From positions 5,318,790-5,382,789 of the forward strand of contig OY754980.1 of assembly GCA_963576475.1 (NCBI GenBank): 64,000 bases of DNA, given 5' to 3'. The position numbers and the translations under genes were made by a program. Position 1 is the stretch's first letter; each line of letters starts with the position of its first letter. Source of the stretch: Molanna angustata (lineage: Eukaryota > Arthropoda > Insecta > Trichoptera > Molannidae). This document shows, in pieces, positions 1-10,456 of this stretch. Below the pieces are notes generated by a model, which had not been told where the DNA came from, did no database searches, and saw only the letters and a list, made by a program, of their open reading frames with translations.

Positions 1-293
1 AAAATTTAAAATTGAAGATTTTTTTCAGAAATTTCCCAGGTGTACACTGAACAAATCACCAAGTTTCATTATAATCAGATGGATGGTATAAGAGTATAAA
101 AAGGACTTACAAAGATACAAATGATGCTAAAATCTGCAATTTTCACCTATAAAAATGGGATGCGTACTAGTAAACAAAACCACTCCCAGGTGCCAGACTT
201 ACCTTTTTCATACCACTATTCGATGAGTAAGGAAATATCAAAAAACCAGTCATTAAAAAATAAATTGTTTTTTGACGTTGCTATCTCTTGGAC
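1..293. other. intronic AT-rich sequence, no gene seen
   Basis: This stretch lies downstream (minus-strand sense) of exon 4 of the acyl-CoA synthetase gene and on the far side of the hAT insertion. I looked for the next synthetase exon on the minus strand and found none, so it is taken as intron 4. The short open frames here have no recognisable content. Confidence 0.5.
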
Positions 294-634
294 CAGGGGT
301 CTCCAAACTTTCCAGCTTTAGGGCCATACTGATTACTCCAGTAAGTTCCGAGGGCCAAAACCATATTATCATTGTTGCCGGTGGTAAAAAGTGAAATAGT
401 CCACTGATGAAAATAAAAGTCCGAAAAAGTACGCAACGTTTAAAAAAGGCTGCAAAACGGCAACACTGCATATTATTAATTTTCCTGTCATTATCAGTAA
501 TTTCTAGATTAGTCGTAGAGTATGAGCCATGAGCAGTAACATGACATGACATCTGGTGGACACAAGCGGAAATAGGTAGTACCTTCTATCGCTAACAGAT
601 GGCGCTAATAGCATGTACAGAATAATCTCGTAGG

Positions 635-746
635 TTCGAGAAAGTTCTGGTGTCTTCCACTCACTTCTAGATGGCAGTAATTGGAATATATAAGAAGGCT
701 AGTGGCGCAACCACAAGTCAGTTCCTATGACACTGTTGTGAAATAA
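635..746 (+). promoter_or_regulatory. heat-shock-type RNA polymerase II promoter module
   Basis: TTCGAGAAAGTTC at 635-647 is a perfect three-unit heat-shock element (TTC-GA-GAA-AG-TTC). A TATA box, TATATAAG, follows at 687-694. An arthropod initiator TCAGT at 718-722 puts the presumed start A at 720, 33 bases after the first T of the TATA box, which is normal spacing. AATAAA at 741-746 just downstream could instead mark this as LTR-like sequence (promoter plus poly-A signal in one unit). No downstream coding frame that it drives is evident. The motifs are read directly; function is inferred. Confidence 0.45.
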
Positions 747-872
747 AATAGTGCGTACCTCCTTAAAACGTGTTTGTGCGTGTTTAAGTTTAAGACATCT
801 TTGTAACAGTATTTTGATTTGAATTGTTGCTTTTGTGTGTGATTTAGTACGCTTAAAGGGGGCTTTGTATTT

Positions 873-1044
873 AGTATGATGAAAAGGGGAATAGGCCGGC
901 CCCAGAAAAGGTGGGCCGATGATGTTGTCCCTGTCGCTGGGAGCGGATGGGTTCGAAAAGCCCAGAAAAAAGACGAGTGGAAGCTATTAGAAGAGGCCTA
1001 CATCCAGCAGTGGAGAGATGGCTGAGAAAGAAGAAGAAGAAGGA
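873..1044 (+). mobile_element. LINE 3' end (reverse transcriptase C-terminus), 5'-truncated
   Basis: Codons from 873 to the TGA at 1023-1025 read GRPQKRWADD...AYIQQWRDG, the typical C-terminal tail of endonuclease/RT LINEs of insects (GRPR.RW.DD..., W..L.EAYIQQW). A purine-rich AAGAAGAAG tail follows. It is nested inside the hAT element. A related tail occurs at 7578-7617. Confidence 0.7.
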
Positions 1045-1122
1045 AGATTCAGCTACTTTTTTTGATTGGTTAATTTTTTTAAGAAATAAAAAAATTAACT
1101 AATCAAAAAAGTAGCTGAATCT
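1045..1122. repeat. near-perfect hairpin, about 35-nt arms
   Basis: AGATTCAGCTACTTTTTT... at 1045 onward is mirrored by ...AAAAAAGTAGCTGAATCT ending at 1122, around a short A/T-rich loop. A third partial copy of the arm (AAAAGTAGCGGAATCTTCC) lies at 1268-1286. It immediately follows the LINE tail, so it may have formed by inverted duplication of flanking DNA. Confidence 0.8.
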
Positions 1123-1303
1123 TTTAAATTAAATTAAAGATAAATAATAAATTCAATTTATTAAAGAAAAACAGTAGTTAACACAGTTAACACCATATTT
1201 CTGTGAAGTATCACTCAAGAAAACAATCAAACTTTATTCAATTTGTTTAACATATTACATAATTATAAAAAGTAGCGGAATCTTCCGTGAAACATTTAGT
1301 AGT

Positions 1304-3107
1304 ATGGAAAAGAAGCGAAAAATTGATAGTGAATGCAGAAAATTCAAAGATCAGTGGAACATTCAGTATTTCGTAATTGAGTCCAGTAACAAGGCGCTAT
1401 GTTTGATTTGCAATGAAAGCATAGCCGTTCTCAAGGAATATAACATTAAACGTCATTATGAAACAAAACATTTTCAAAATTACCTACTCAAAATATACAG
1501 GAAGTTTGCGGACAGAAAATTCGAAGCTATGAAGCGCGGATTGAAATCGCAGCAATCTTCATTTACAAAACTCAAAACTGAACAAGAGGCTGCAACTTGT
1601 GCCAGCTTTCGTGTGGCTCTTGAAATTGCAAAACGTGGAAAACCATTCACCGATGGAGAAATGATCAAAGAATGCATAATTGCAGTAGCCGAAGAAATGT
1701 GCCCTGAAAAGGTAAATTTATTAAAAACTGTCAGCATGTCAGCAAACACTGTGGCTCGAAGGGTAGAAAACATCGCTGAAAATATATCCTCTCAACTGTT
1801 CGACAAAAATGGACATGTTGAGTGGTTTTCTTTGGCCTTGGATGAGTCAAGGGATGTATCAGATACTGCTCAGGTGTTGATTTATATTCGAGGAGTAGAT
1901 AAAAGCTATGAAGTGCATGAAGAACTTCTTGATATGTATAGTATTCATGGCACAACTACTGGTACAGATATTTTTAAAGGAGTTGAAATGGCCATTAATC
2001 AAAAGAACCTTCGATGGAAAAACTTGAAATGTATTACAACTGATGGAGGCAAAAACATGAGTGGGAAAGATAAAGGAGTGGTCGCTCTTGTGTCAAAGGC
2101 TGTAGAAAATGACGGTGGTTCAAAACCATTAGTCTTACATTGTATCATTCATCAACAGTCTTTGTGCGGAAAATGTTTGGATATGTCTGAAGTTCTGAAA
2201 CCAGTCATATCAACTGTTAATTTTATCAGATCTTTTGGGCTGAATCACCGACAATTTATTGAAGAGATTGGAGAAAATGACTTACCTTATCATACTGCCG
2301 TACGTTGGCTTAGTTGTGGGAAAGTCCTTCAGCGCTTTTTTGAACTTCGAGCAGTGATCGAAATTTTTTTGAATGAAAAACATCGCCCTCTTACTGAATT
2401 ACAAAACAACGCATGGCTGTGGAAGTTAGCATTCTATGTTGATTTGACAAAACATGTGAACGAACTGAATTTGAGATTGCAAGGAGAAAACCAGCATCTT
2501 CCTGATTTATACACTAATATCAAATAATTCCAGAAGAAATTGATACTGTTTCAATCACAACTACGAAGTAAATGTTTTTCACATTTTAAAACATGTGAAA
2601 TATTCAGCCACACCACTGAGACTGAGTTTCCTATCGATTTTGCAATCGAAACATTGAGTGCTTTGAAAATAAATTTTGATACTCGTTTCTCGGACTTTGA
2701 TGCCATTGCGACTCAAATTAAGATTTTTCAGAATCCTTTTGATACTGACATTGAAACCCTAGCCCCGGAACTTCAAATGGAAATGATTGATCTACAGTGC
2801 AATGATATAATTGAGAACAAATATCAAAACTCATCTTTGTTGGAATTTTATAAGAGTCTTCCACTGACACAATTTGATAATTTGCATAAATTTGCTCGTG
2901 GGCTGTTTTCCGTTTTGGTACTACTTATTTGTGTGAGAAGACCTTATTTGTGGAAGAAGACTCCAAAATGAAGTACACAAAAAATGTTTACAGATCTAAA
3001 TTAACTGATGAGCATCTTAAATCTCTTTTAATAATTGGTACAAGTAAAAGTAGTCCACAACTACAAACTATTGTCAGTGGAAAATCTCAATTACATAAAT
3101 CTCATTA
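1304..3107 (+). pseudogene. hAT transposase (BED finger; GTF2IRD2/ZBED-like), broken
   Basis: In an active element this protein would cut and rejoin the terminal repeats. The start at 1304 opens a 407-codon frame with an N-terminal BED-like finger (C..C near residues 32-35, H...H near 50-55) and the hAT core (LALDES near residue 180, ITTDGGKNM near 246, CIIHQQSLC near 280). A single in-frame TAA at 2525-2527 interrupts it; the same frame then runs to a TGA at 2969-2971. A frameshift near 2910-2925 moves the last part, the hAT dimerisation segment (KMKYT...KLTDEHL), into another frame that ends with TAG at about 3107. One nonsense codon plus one frameshift make it non-functional. Confidence 0.88.
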
Positions 3108-3594
3108 GTATTTCATATGTCATTATGCTTGTTATAAGTTATGTTTTTATTTAAAATGTATAAAATGTTAGTTGGATTCATTTCAATAATTTGTTAGTTA
3201 TTATATACTGAAGTTAAATTTTCTGCATATTATACATGCCTTTACTCATTACAATTCTGTGTTTCTTTATCGAACTTATCACAAAAACAATAACAATAAG
3301 CCTACAACAATGTTATGAGTAGTTAGCCCATGACCATATCAATGTAGATGTCATATTAATAATTATTCAACATAAAATTAGAATACTTCAGTAAACTAAA
3401 TTTAATTTGCTATAAAAAATATGTTCTCTAAAAGGAGTTTTCAAGTATGCTAGCTCTCCGCGGGCCGGACAAAATCTGTCCGCGGGCCGGATGTGGCCCT
3501 CGGGCCGTAGTTTGGAGACCCCTGTCTTAGACTATAGATTATACTATTAAATAGCTTGCTTCTAAAGATAAATAAAATATATTGGTTAACTTAC

Positions 3595-6120
3595 GCGTAC
3601 ATAAAACCAAGCCCGAATGATCTGTGTGTATGACAAACTCCTTTTGGTAAACCAGTTGTACCACTTGAACAAGATATAAGTAAAATTGTTTCAGCCGGAT
3701 CAAAATCTGTCGCTCTGAAAAATTATAATATGTAATTGAAATTTTGATATAAACAAATAGGCATCACAAGAAAAAACTTAAAAACATTAAACATTATGTT
3801 AAAATAAAATATTTCATGGATGTCAGCTAAAACATTTCAATGGAAAAGGTAAAAGAACAATAGCCTACATCAGAAGAAATGAATAATCTCAAATATAACT
3901 TACTCAAATTCTTCTTCCGTACCAGTCGGCTTGAGAAATTCTGAAAACGTAGTGATCCCTTTATCATCTGTTGACGATCCAAAGACCACAATCTTCGAAT
4001 CATAATTCAACTCCGATAAAACTTGAGAAAATATCTGTAGCATCTCAGGGTCACAAAATATGATTTTAGGTTTGCCAAGAATCAGCAAATTTTTTACTTC
4101 AACTGAAACAAATCTTACTCTCAAATTTTATCTTACTCTCAAAGTAAAATTTAGATAAAATATACCTACAATTGAATTTGTATTTGCAGAAACTAGATAG
4201 GATATTTAAAAAGTGAAGAAAACGAATATCTGGAAACCAGATTTAGTGTCTGTCTGGATATATGGAATAGGTTGCAACATCTCTTTAAATATTTGGAAAC
4301 CTCTGTAAAATTTCATTTTGGAAATCTGTATCTAAAACAGAAGTATTTAATGGCTCTCTGGCTCTGGGTGTCTGGAAACAAGCTATAGCTATTAGGAGTA
4401 TGCCATGTCCTTTTGGATTTACAACCAAATATCTCTCCAGATAAAATGTCAATTGAAAGTTTGCATTTAAAACCAAACAAATATATAATTGTGTGGTGTT
4501 ATGACAAGTCTAAATAAAATATGGAAAGATAGGAACATATCCAGAAACCTGAAGATGAAGATTGTACATACACTCGTGTTCTCCATTTTCTTTTATGGAG
4601 TAGAATCATGGACTTTGCGGGCCAGAGATAGAGACAGAATAGACGCGTTCGAAATGTGGTGCTGGAGAAGAATGCTGAAAATTCCCTGGACAGCAAGAAG
4701 AACAAACATCTCCATTCTTCAAGAACTGCGCATCACAGTGAGATTGTCGTCTCTATGTCTGGAACGAATACTTAAGTTTTTTGGTCACATAGCTGGTAGA
4801 GGGGAAGACAGCCTTGAAAAGCTGATTATGGTTGGAAAAGCGCCGGGAACAAGACCGAGAGGTAGATCGCCGATGCGCTGGTCCGACCAAATAAAACAAA
4901 ATATCCCTGCCTCGACACTCCATAGAGCCGTACATATGGCAACAGACAGGACGACCTGGAGAGCAATGGTCCGCAACAGAGTACATGATGGCCACGACCC
5001 TCAGTATTGAGGACGACGACTGGTAAGGTATGGTAAGGTGGTGTGATTGTTTGATGACTGAACCTATAGGTGAATATATTTATTAAAATATCTAAATATT
5101 TGATAATAATCATTAAAATAATGAATAATATTTTTTTATTTAGTAATAGGTACTGTAGTAGTTTTATCTAGAAAGGTTTGGAACAGCTTAAAAATGATAC
5201 CAGAAGTAAGTTTTTATTTCTTACTTGCAGTCATTGTAGCAGATAGAGGAAATACAGAACATCCAAGATACATGGAAGCAATGAATGGAAGACACACATC
5301 ATTGTGAGTTGCAGCACAAAGAACCACAAGATCACCAACTCCAATCCCTCGACTTTTCAGTTCTTGAGCAACTCTTATAGAACGTAGTCTTACCTTTGCA
5401 TTGGTCTCTATTATATCAGAGGATAGCTCAATCTAAAAACATATTAATTTTGATTAGGGATCTTCGTAAAATATAGATTGGTTTAAGACTCAACGATTCC
5501 TTCATTTTCGCTCTGTCAAGTTTTTAACAAAAAAAATTAATGTTCTCCCAAATCTTATATTAAATGAAGAATTATTAGCGTCATCTTGTCAGAAATCTCT
5601 TTTATTCTTACACATAAAATTAACAAGATTTAGATAAACATAACATTTTTAACTCAGTATTTGAATCTATGTCCACTAGATTACTATTTCAGTGCACTAT
5701 CATCTACGAATCTTGATTATTATATCAATCAATGCATACTTTGTACTTCTGGGTATTGATTTCGTTCATGCCGTTTCTTTGTAGGATCTTGGAGCATTTT
5801 TTTATCCAGGTGTTCTTTGGTCTTTCTCTGGATGACCAAAGAGATATCTTGATATATAATTTAAGATAAATTTGATTTATAGAACAACAAATTATGTCCA
5901 TTTACCCATCAGAACAATATTTTCAAAGACTCATTTTGTTATTAAAACAATAAAATATTTTTAACAATATTAAAGTAAAAAAAACAAATTTACCAACCTG
6001 ATGAATAACATCACAATTTTCCTTTAGATTTTTAAGTGTCAACCTTCCAAGATGCAAATCTAACTTGCTCACATCAATTTCAGGAGCAGTATCTACGAAT
6101 TCCTCGGGTTTTTTATCCAT
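3595..6120 (-). CDS. AMP-forming acyl-CoA synthetase / luciferin 4-monooxygenase-like, exons 1-4 (partial)
   Basis: This enzyme class adenylates a carboxylic acid with ATP and transfers it to CoA; beetle luciferases are one branch. There are four minus-strand coding exons: 5998-6120 (ATG at 6120; donor CAG|GTTGGT), 5225-5432, 3904-4102 and 3595-3714 (donor GC|GTAAGT). Junction phases are 0, 1, 2 and 2, and all introns are GT..AG. The spliced frame is open for 216 codons. Family signatures include GIGVGDLVVLCAATHNDVCL in exon 2, KPKIIFCD in exon 3 and the ATP/AMP-binding loop SSGTTGLPKG at residues 193-202 in exon 4, close to its position in firefly luciferase. The catalytic C-terminal half must lie beyond base 1. 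Introns 2 and 4 carry transposons, but the exons are clean, so the gene is probably functional. Luciferin activity cannot be inferred. Confidence 0.9.
4489..5045 (+). mobile_element. LINE fragment: reverse transcriptase C-terminus plus 3' tail
   Basis: A 173-codon frame shows the end of an endonuclease/RT LINE: YGVESWTL, W(C)WRRMLKIPW, RIL.FFGH and GRSPMRW.DQI. After the stop, the tail GGTAAGGTATGGTAAGGTGG is a short direct repeat typical of LINE 3' ends. It is 5'-truncated and sits in intron 2 of the synthetase gene, in the opposite orientation. Confidence 0.8.
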
Positions 6121-7240
6121 TTTTTAGCCTATATCATGAAACAAACTCACTATACGGAAACTGCAAATTTTACTAACATCTATAATTAACGAGAGTTAAT
6201 ATAAATTAAACTGAATTGGTGCTGAGTCATCATATCTTGTCTAGTCAAATATTTTAAGATAGCAGAAGTGTGTGTAAATAGAATATTTATCATTTACATA
6301 ATTGAGCAATGTAAAAATCTGATAATTCGAATCTAAAAAAATTCACACCATATTCCTATTTGGAGTAAACTGAGAAACTGAATGCATTTTTATCTTATGT
6401 TAGTTTTATTATTCTGACTTGATTATTTTATATAAATATTGGTGCCAGGTGATACATTATGATTGTGCCAATTTTTTCTAACTACTCATTCTATTTTAAT
6501 CTGCCTTATAACATTTTATTAAATGATATACAATATAAGTTATAGCTACTTGTAGCACTTTGGCCGTTTTATTACTGAATTTTTTTGGGAATTTTATCTA
6601 ATCAACGAGAATTGTTGAGATATTTTGTTTGGTAACAGATATTGATAAGAGTAATCACACGACAAAGTAAAAAAAATGAAAAGAGATAAGAAAGAGATGT
6701 GGATAAAGAAGAGAAAATTGGAATCAGAAAGACATTTTATTAATTAAATTTTTATTCTAAATGTGTGTGTATAATTGATGACATACAATATGTTATATTG
6801 GTAACAAATATATATTTTTTAATAGGTACTTTAAGATTTTTTCTATAAGAATAGGTTTGTAAAGTTAGCATTACATAGGCTTTACTGTAGACTAGGTCAT
6901 TAAATAATACATGTAGTTATAATCCAGGGGTGTATGCAAATAGACAAGAAAAATAATAAACAAAAAAATAATTAAACCAAAAGAAATACATACTCTCAAA
7001 TTCCTTTTCAAAGCTCTCTCTTGGGAATTAAAACCGGGACACTGGTAGAGAATTCAAATGACTTACAATAAAGTATTTATGCTAAAATGATTGGGATGTA
7101 AAGAGGACATTCATTTTTTTTTCTTAAAATTTTTAAAAAATAAAAATAAAAAACGTCTTCAATCAATTCCACTATTTATTAAGACTACAACCTAAAACCG
7201 GTTTTGTGCTAAGCATATTTTCATATATTCATATTCTAAG
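6121..7240. other. upstream/intergenic sequence, no gene seen
   Basis: This is AT-rich DNA upstream of the synthetase start. The promoter should be here, but I see no convincing TATA plus initiator pair. 6640-6720 resembles the A-rich stretches beside the LINE tails at 8050-8215 and 11580-11720. Confidence 0.4.
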
Positions 7241-7245
7241 CATAT

Positions 7246-7450
7246 AACGAGTGATTCTATTGTGAATGGGTGGAAGAAGGACCAGAGATGCAAATTCTTT
7301 TGAGCATCTCCCGTGGTAGTATGTATAGAATAAACTTAGAATACCGACCTTGCGTCTAACCTAGTTATTGCAATCCATCAGTTAATCAGACGTACAACAG
7401 CACGCCTTTGTACAGAATTGAGGTTATTCAGTAGATATTGGAGGGCACCA
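7246..7450 (-). mobile_element. LINE reverse transcriptase fragment, degenerate
   Basis: On the minus strand the sequence reads LNSVQRRAVVRLIN and, in another frame, SLFYTYYHGRCSKE followed by HNRITR. This is the thumb-to-C-terminal region of insect LINE RTs (VQRRA.RLI, LFYR.YHG.CS.E). Frame changes and stops show decay. Confidence 0.65.
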
Positions 7451-7577
7451 CTACCATATTCAATAATTAGTTGTATTTGGTGTAGAAAATATTTTTTTTT
7501 GAAAAATACCTATGCACTCTGTATATTACACCCAATTTTTTGGAGGTGATTGATTGGTGAGTTTATAAATATAATAT

Positions 7578-7617
7578 TTAGAAGAGACCTACATCCAACA
7601 GTGGAGAGATGAAGAAG
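7578..7617 (+). mobile_element. LINE 3' tail remnant
   Basis: GAAGAGACCTACATCCAACA followed by GTGGAGAGATGAAGAAG matches the codons for E(A/T)YIQQW and the purine tail of the LINE end at 986-1044. Nothing else of the element remains. Confidence 0.6.
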
Positions 7618-8049
7618 GGTTCATAAATGTTTGTTCGTGCGTCATTTTGTCCATATCGGGCAGACATTCAATGCAGTGTAGATTATTCACCCCTAATGCC
7701 TAACCCCTTATTTATTTGTTTAACGTCTGTGTACGTCCATACATGTTATTTTCTTGTATAAAAATATCCAAGTCTGGCTCTGATTAAAGTTTAGTCTAAT
7801 ATAATATTTATATGTACATAGATAATGACCATATCAAACTGGTCCATACTTACATTTTGGTTATTAAATAAAACAGATGTATGCAAATATTAGTATCAAC
7901 AAAATACATAATATGTACCAACATATATATCACTGACAAGTCAGGAAATAATTTTAAATATATTATATCTTCTCTGCTGGAAATCAAAGATATCTACACC
8001 AAATGGCTTGCCACCATTAAATGATGCTTTAGTATGTCGATTATTTATT

Positions 8050-8215
8050 TATTTGTTACTTTCTGTACATTATATAATATACACTGACGGGCTTATTGCC
8101 GGACGGCAATTTTTTCCAACCAACCAGAAGCAATATTCAATATACTATGGCAATAAGGGAATCACATGACAAAAATAAAAAGAAATAAAGATTATAGAAG
8201 AAATGAATAAAAAAG
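8050..8215 (-). repeat. dispersed LINE 3' terminus with small stem-loop
   Basis: On the minus strand: GGTTGGAAAAAATTGCC followed by GTCCGGCAATAAGCCCGTC and a TGTA-rich A/T tail. The TTGCC/GGCAA stem followed by TAAGCCC recalls the terminal motif of many insect LINEs. The copy at 11580-11720 has the same layout. Confidence 0.55.
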
Positions 8216-8499
8216 TGAATATAAAAATATTTAATAGCAATGAAAGGAAAACAAGAAATCAGGTATTATCAGATGTATATTTTTGCTAAGTATATAATAA
8301 AATATAAAATTACTTTATTTTAAGAATTTTATCTACGTAAAATTGACAGTATTTAAGGTTACGTATGATAGTTTAATACTAATCATGATCATATTATATG
8401 TATATAGTATACTACATTATGATCAATTGAATTGCATGTTCAGAGTAATTTGAGAAAATTGATCAACAATAAATCAAATATCTGGAAATGTCAACCTGT

Positions 8500-8660
8500 T
8501 CAAGTGGAATATTGATTTACAAGCTTTATTTGATTTGGAAATGTAAATTATTCAGGACATTTTTGCTCCTTTACAATAGCTATGTTCGTCCACATTTGGA
8601 GGTACCCAAGCTACAATAAATATGTTAATCGAATGGGGAGATTCCACAAAATGATTCCTC
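8500..8660 (+). mobile_element. LINE reverse transcriptase scrap
   Basis: A short frame at about 8553-8612 reads TFLLLYNSYVRPHLEVPKLQ, resembling the LL(Y)...YVRPHLEY segment of LINE RTs. It runs directly into the left arm of the fold-back element at 8670. LINE-like sequence resumes on the other side (9416 onward), so the fold-back may have inserted into this LINE. Confidence 0.45.
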
Positions 8661-8669
8661 AAATTTTTG

Positions 8670-9415
8670 AATTTCAAATTATATAACTCATGAAGAGGGT
8701 GACTGCTGCCAACGTACCTATTTTTTCAATTTGAATTTGCATCATTACTACAAAACGAATCATTTTGAAAAAATAACCTAGTTAGTTTGGATATTAATAA
8801 AGAGAAATATAGGTACCTTAACTTTTTAATTATGTTCTGTATATATTCTTGTAGGAAAATAATAAGTGTACCCCGATTTTTGACATTTAACTTAAATTTG
8901 CAAAAAACTATAAGGTATAGAGCATTATGTTTTTTATAAATTAAAGAAGATCAAAATATCTGGAAAAATACGATGTAACGTTGCATTAATGCATCAGGTT
9001 TAGTTAATAAACCAAAAAAACTTTTATTTCGCAATGGCGCTGAATGGAAAATAAATGTTTTTTAGGTTTATTTACTAAACCTGAAGCATTATTGCAACGT
9101 CACATCGTATTTTTCTAGATATTTTTGTCTTCTTTAATTTAAAAAAAATATGTTGAAATAAGCCTTATATTTTATTAAAAATATAAGATAAACGTTGAAA
9201 ATCGGAGTATGCCATTATTTTTCTACAAGAATGTATACTGAACATTATCAAAAAGTAAAGATATATTTTTATTAATTAATACCCAAACTATCTAAATTAT
9301 TTGTTTTCAAAACGATTGGATAATAAATAATGATGGTAGGTATATCAAATTGAAAAATAGGTGCGTTGGCAGCAGTCCCCCCCTTAAGTTCATATGATGA
9401 ATTTGAGAAACATTT
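8670..9415. mobile_element. fold-back (long inverted repeat) non-autonomous element
   Basis: The left arm starts near CTCATGAAGAGGGTGACTGC and the right arm ends near GGCAGCAGTCCCCCCCTTAA. The arms mirror each other for roughly 320-370 bases, through GCTGCCAACG..ACCTATTTTT at the outer ends and CAGGTTTAGT/ACTAAACCTG inward, to a centre near 9035-9045 (TCGCAATGGCGCTGAATGGA). Arm divergence is moderate (point changes and small gaps). There is no coding capacity. It is probably a large MITE or Foldback-type element; its transcript would be one long hairpin. Confidence 0.8.
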
Positions 9416-9985
9416 CTGAATAACAAAGATTGTACACGAGAGAGAAGTCACGAATCAGATGTTTCTTTTTCAAATAATTAATAGAAAAGTTGACTGTTGA
9501 AATGGCAAATCGAACAACTTGTTCTACGTTCATCAAAGCAACACAAATTCAAATCAAAACAAATTTATCAAATGGGCATGTCATATCTATAATGTCAACC
9601 TATCGGGCAGTATCCCACCTTCTGATGTATTCACTGCTAGTAATAACTGCTACAAAAACTCTATGTAGAGGCATATCGGCGTAAACTTGTGTATTGTTAA
9701 AATTTTTAATTTGTGTATTTTAATTTTTTAGTTTTATTTTATATCATAGTAGTAACAAGTTTAATCCTTTTCCCATCCTTTTTCTACCCTTTCCTTCCTG
9801 TCACAGGCAAACATACAATAACTGTAAAGTATATTTTTATTTATTTTTTGTTTTATTGTGATTGTGATCATCATCTGTGGACAAATATAATGGTCTGTTT
9901 TTTGTTTATTTAATAGAGCATGTTTTTTTGTATATTTTATAAGACTGTATTTGTCCTTTAAATAAATAAATATGTCACCATAATT
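9416..9985 (+). repeat. LINE 3' end and UTR (copy 1 of 2)
   Basis: The sequence TCATCTGTGGACAAAT...GTCTGTTTTTT...TTTTATAAGACTGTATTTG near 9866-9955 recurs at 49842-49950. It ends in an AAATAAATAAATA tail, as expected for a retroposed 3' end. Upstream coding sequence (REKSRIRCFF, ACHIYNVN-like scraps) is too decayed to place in a clade. Confidence 0.6.
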
Positions 9986-10456
9986 AAAAACAAATTTCAA
10001 TAACTACATCTAAGTAAATTTTTCATAAAGTAACGATAGAATTGATAAGTTTAAAAATAAAAATATGCTTCATGTATTAAATTTAGTAATTTAATTTTTC
10101 AACTGCTAATATTGTATTAAATTTGATAATTCATGATTCAAGACGAATAATTCATTAGTGATATAAAACATAGTTAATTGTAAGGAACAAAATTGATTAA
10201 AAAGTTAATTCTGAAAAATGTAAGTTTCAATGTTTTTTTTTTTCGCCGTAGATGAATTAAATTTTTATAACATATAACAATCGATAGTTGACAATTCCTG
10301 ATAATAATAAATACCACATAGCATAAATACAGAAAAAAAATAAAATATGAAGCATTTGATAGAATAAATTCTTTTGACAGTATACATTTATTGTTTTTGA
10401 ATTCAAATTAATTTATTATATTAGATACACAAGGAAAAATAAATATTATTTAAAAA

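Larger units (their letters stand above)
294..3524 (+). mobile_element. hAT-superfamily DNA transposon, full length but inactivated
   Basis: The ends form a 16-bp perfect inverted repeat, CAGGGGTCTCCAAACT at 294-309 and its complement at 3509-3524. They are flanked by an 8-bp near-identical target duplication, TCTTGGAC (286-293) and TCTTAGAC (3525-3532), as expected for hAT insertion. Inside lies a BED-finger/hAT transposase pseudogene (1304-3107). The 5' kilobase carries foreign pieces: a heat-shock-like promoter module, a LINE 3' end and a strong hairpin. The one mismatch in the target duplication and the broken reading frame indicate an old copy. It sits in intron 4 of the synthetase gene, 62 bp past the exon 4 donor. 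Confidence 0.9.

Noticed and set aside
1..290. exon 5 of the synthetase gene
   Set aside because: No frame resembles the expected downstream sequence and no acceptor gives the required phase 2 continuation.
401..436. hammerhead ribozyme (CTGATGA..CGAAA)
   Set aside because: The bases between the two core boxes cannot form stem II.
4285..4476. extra exon of the synthetase gene
   Set aside because: Exons 2 and 3 already join in phase to give the expected family sequence, so nothing is missing between them.
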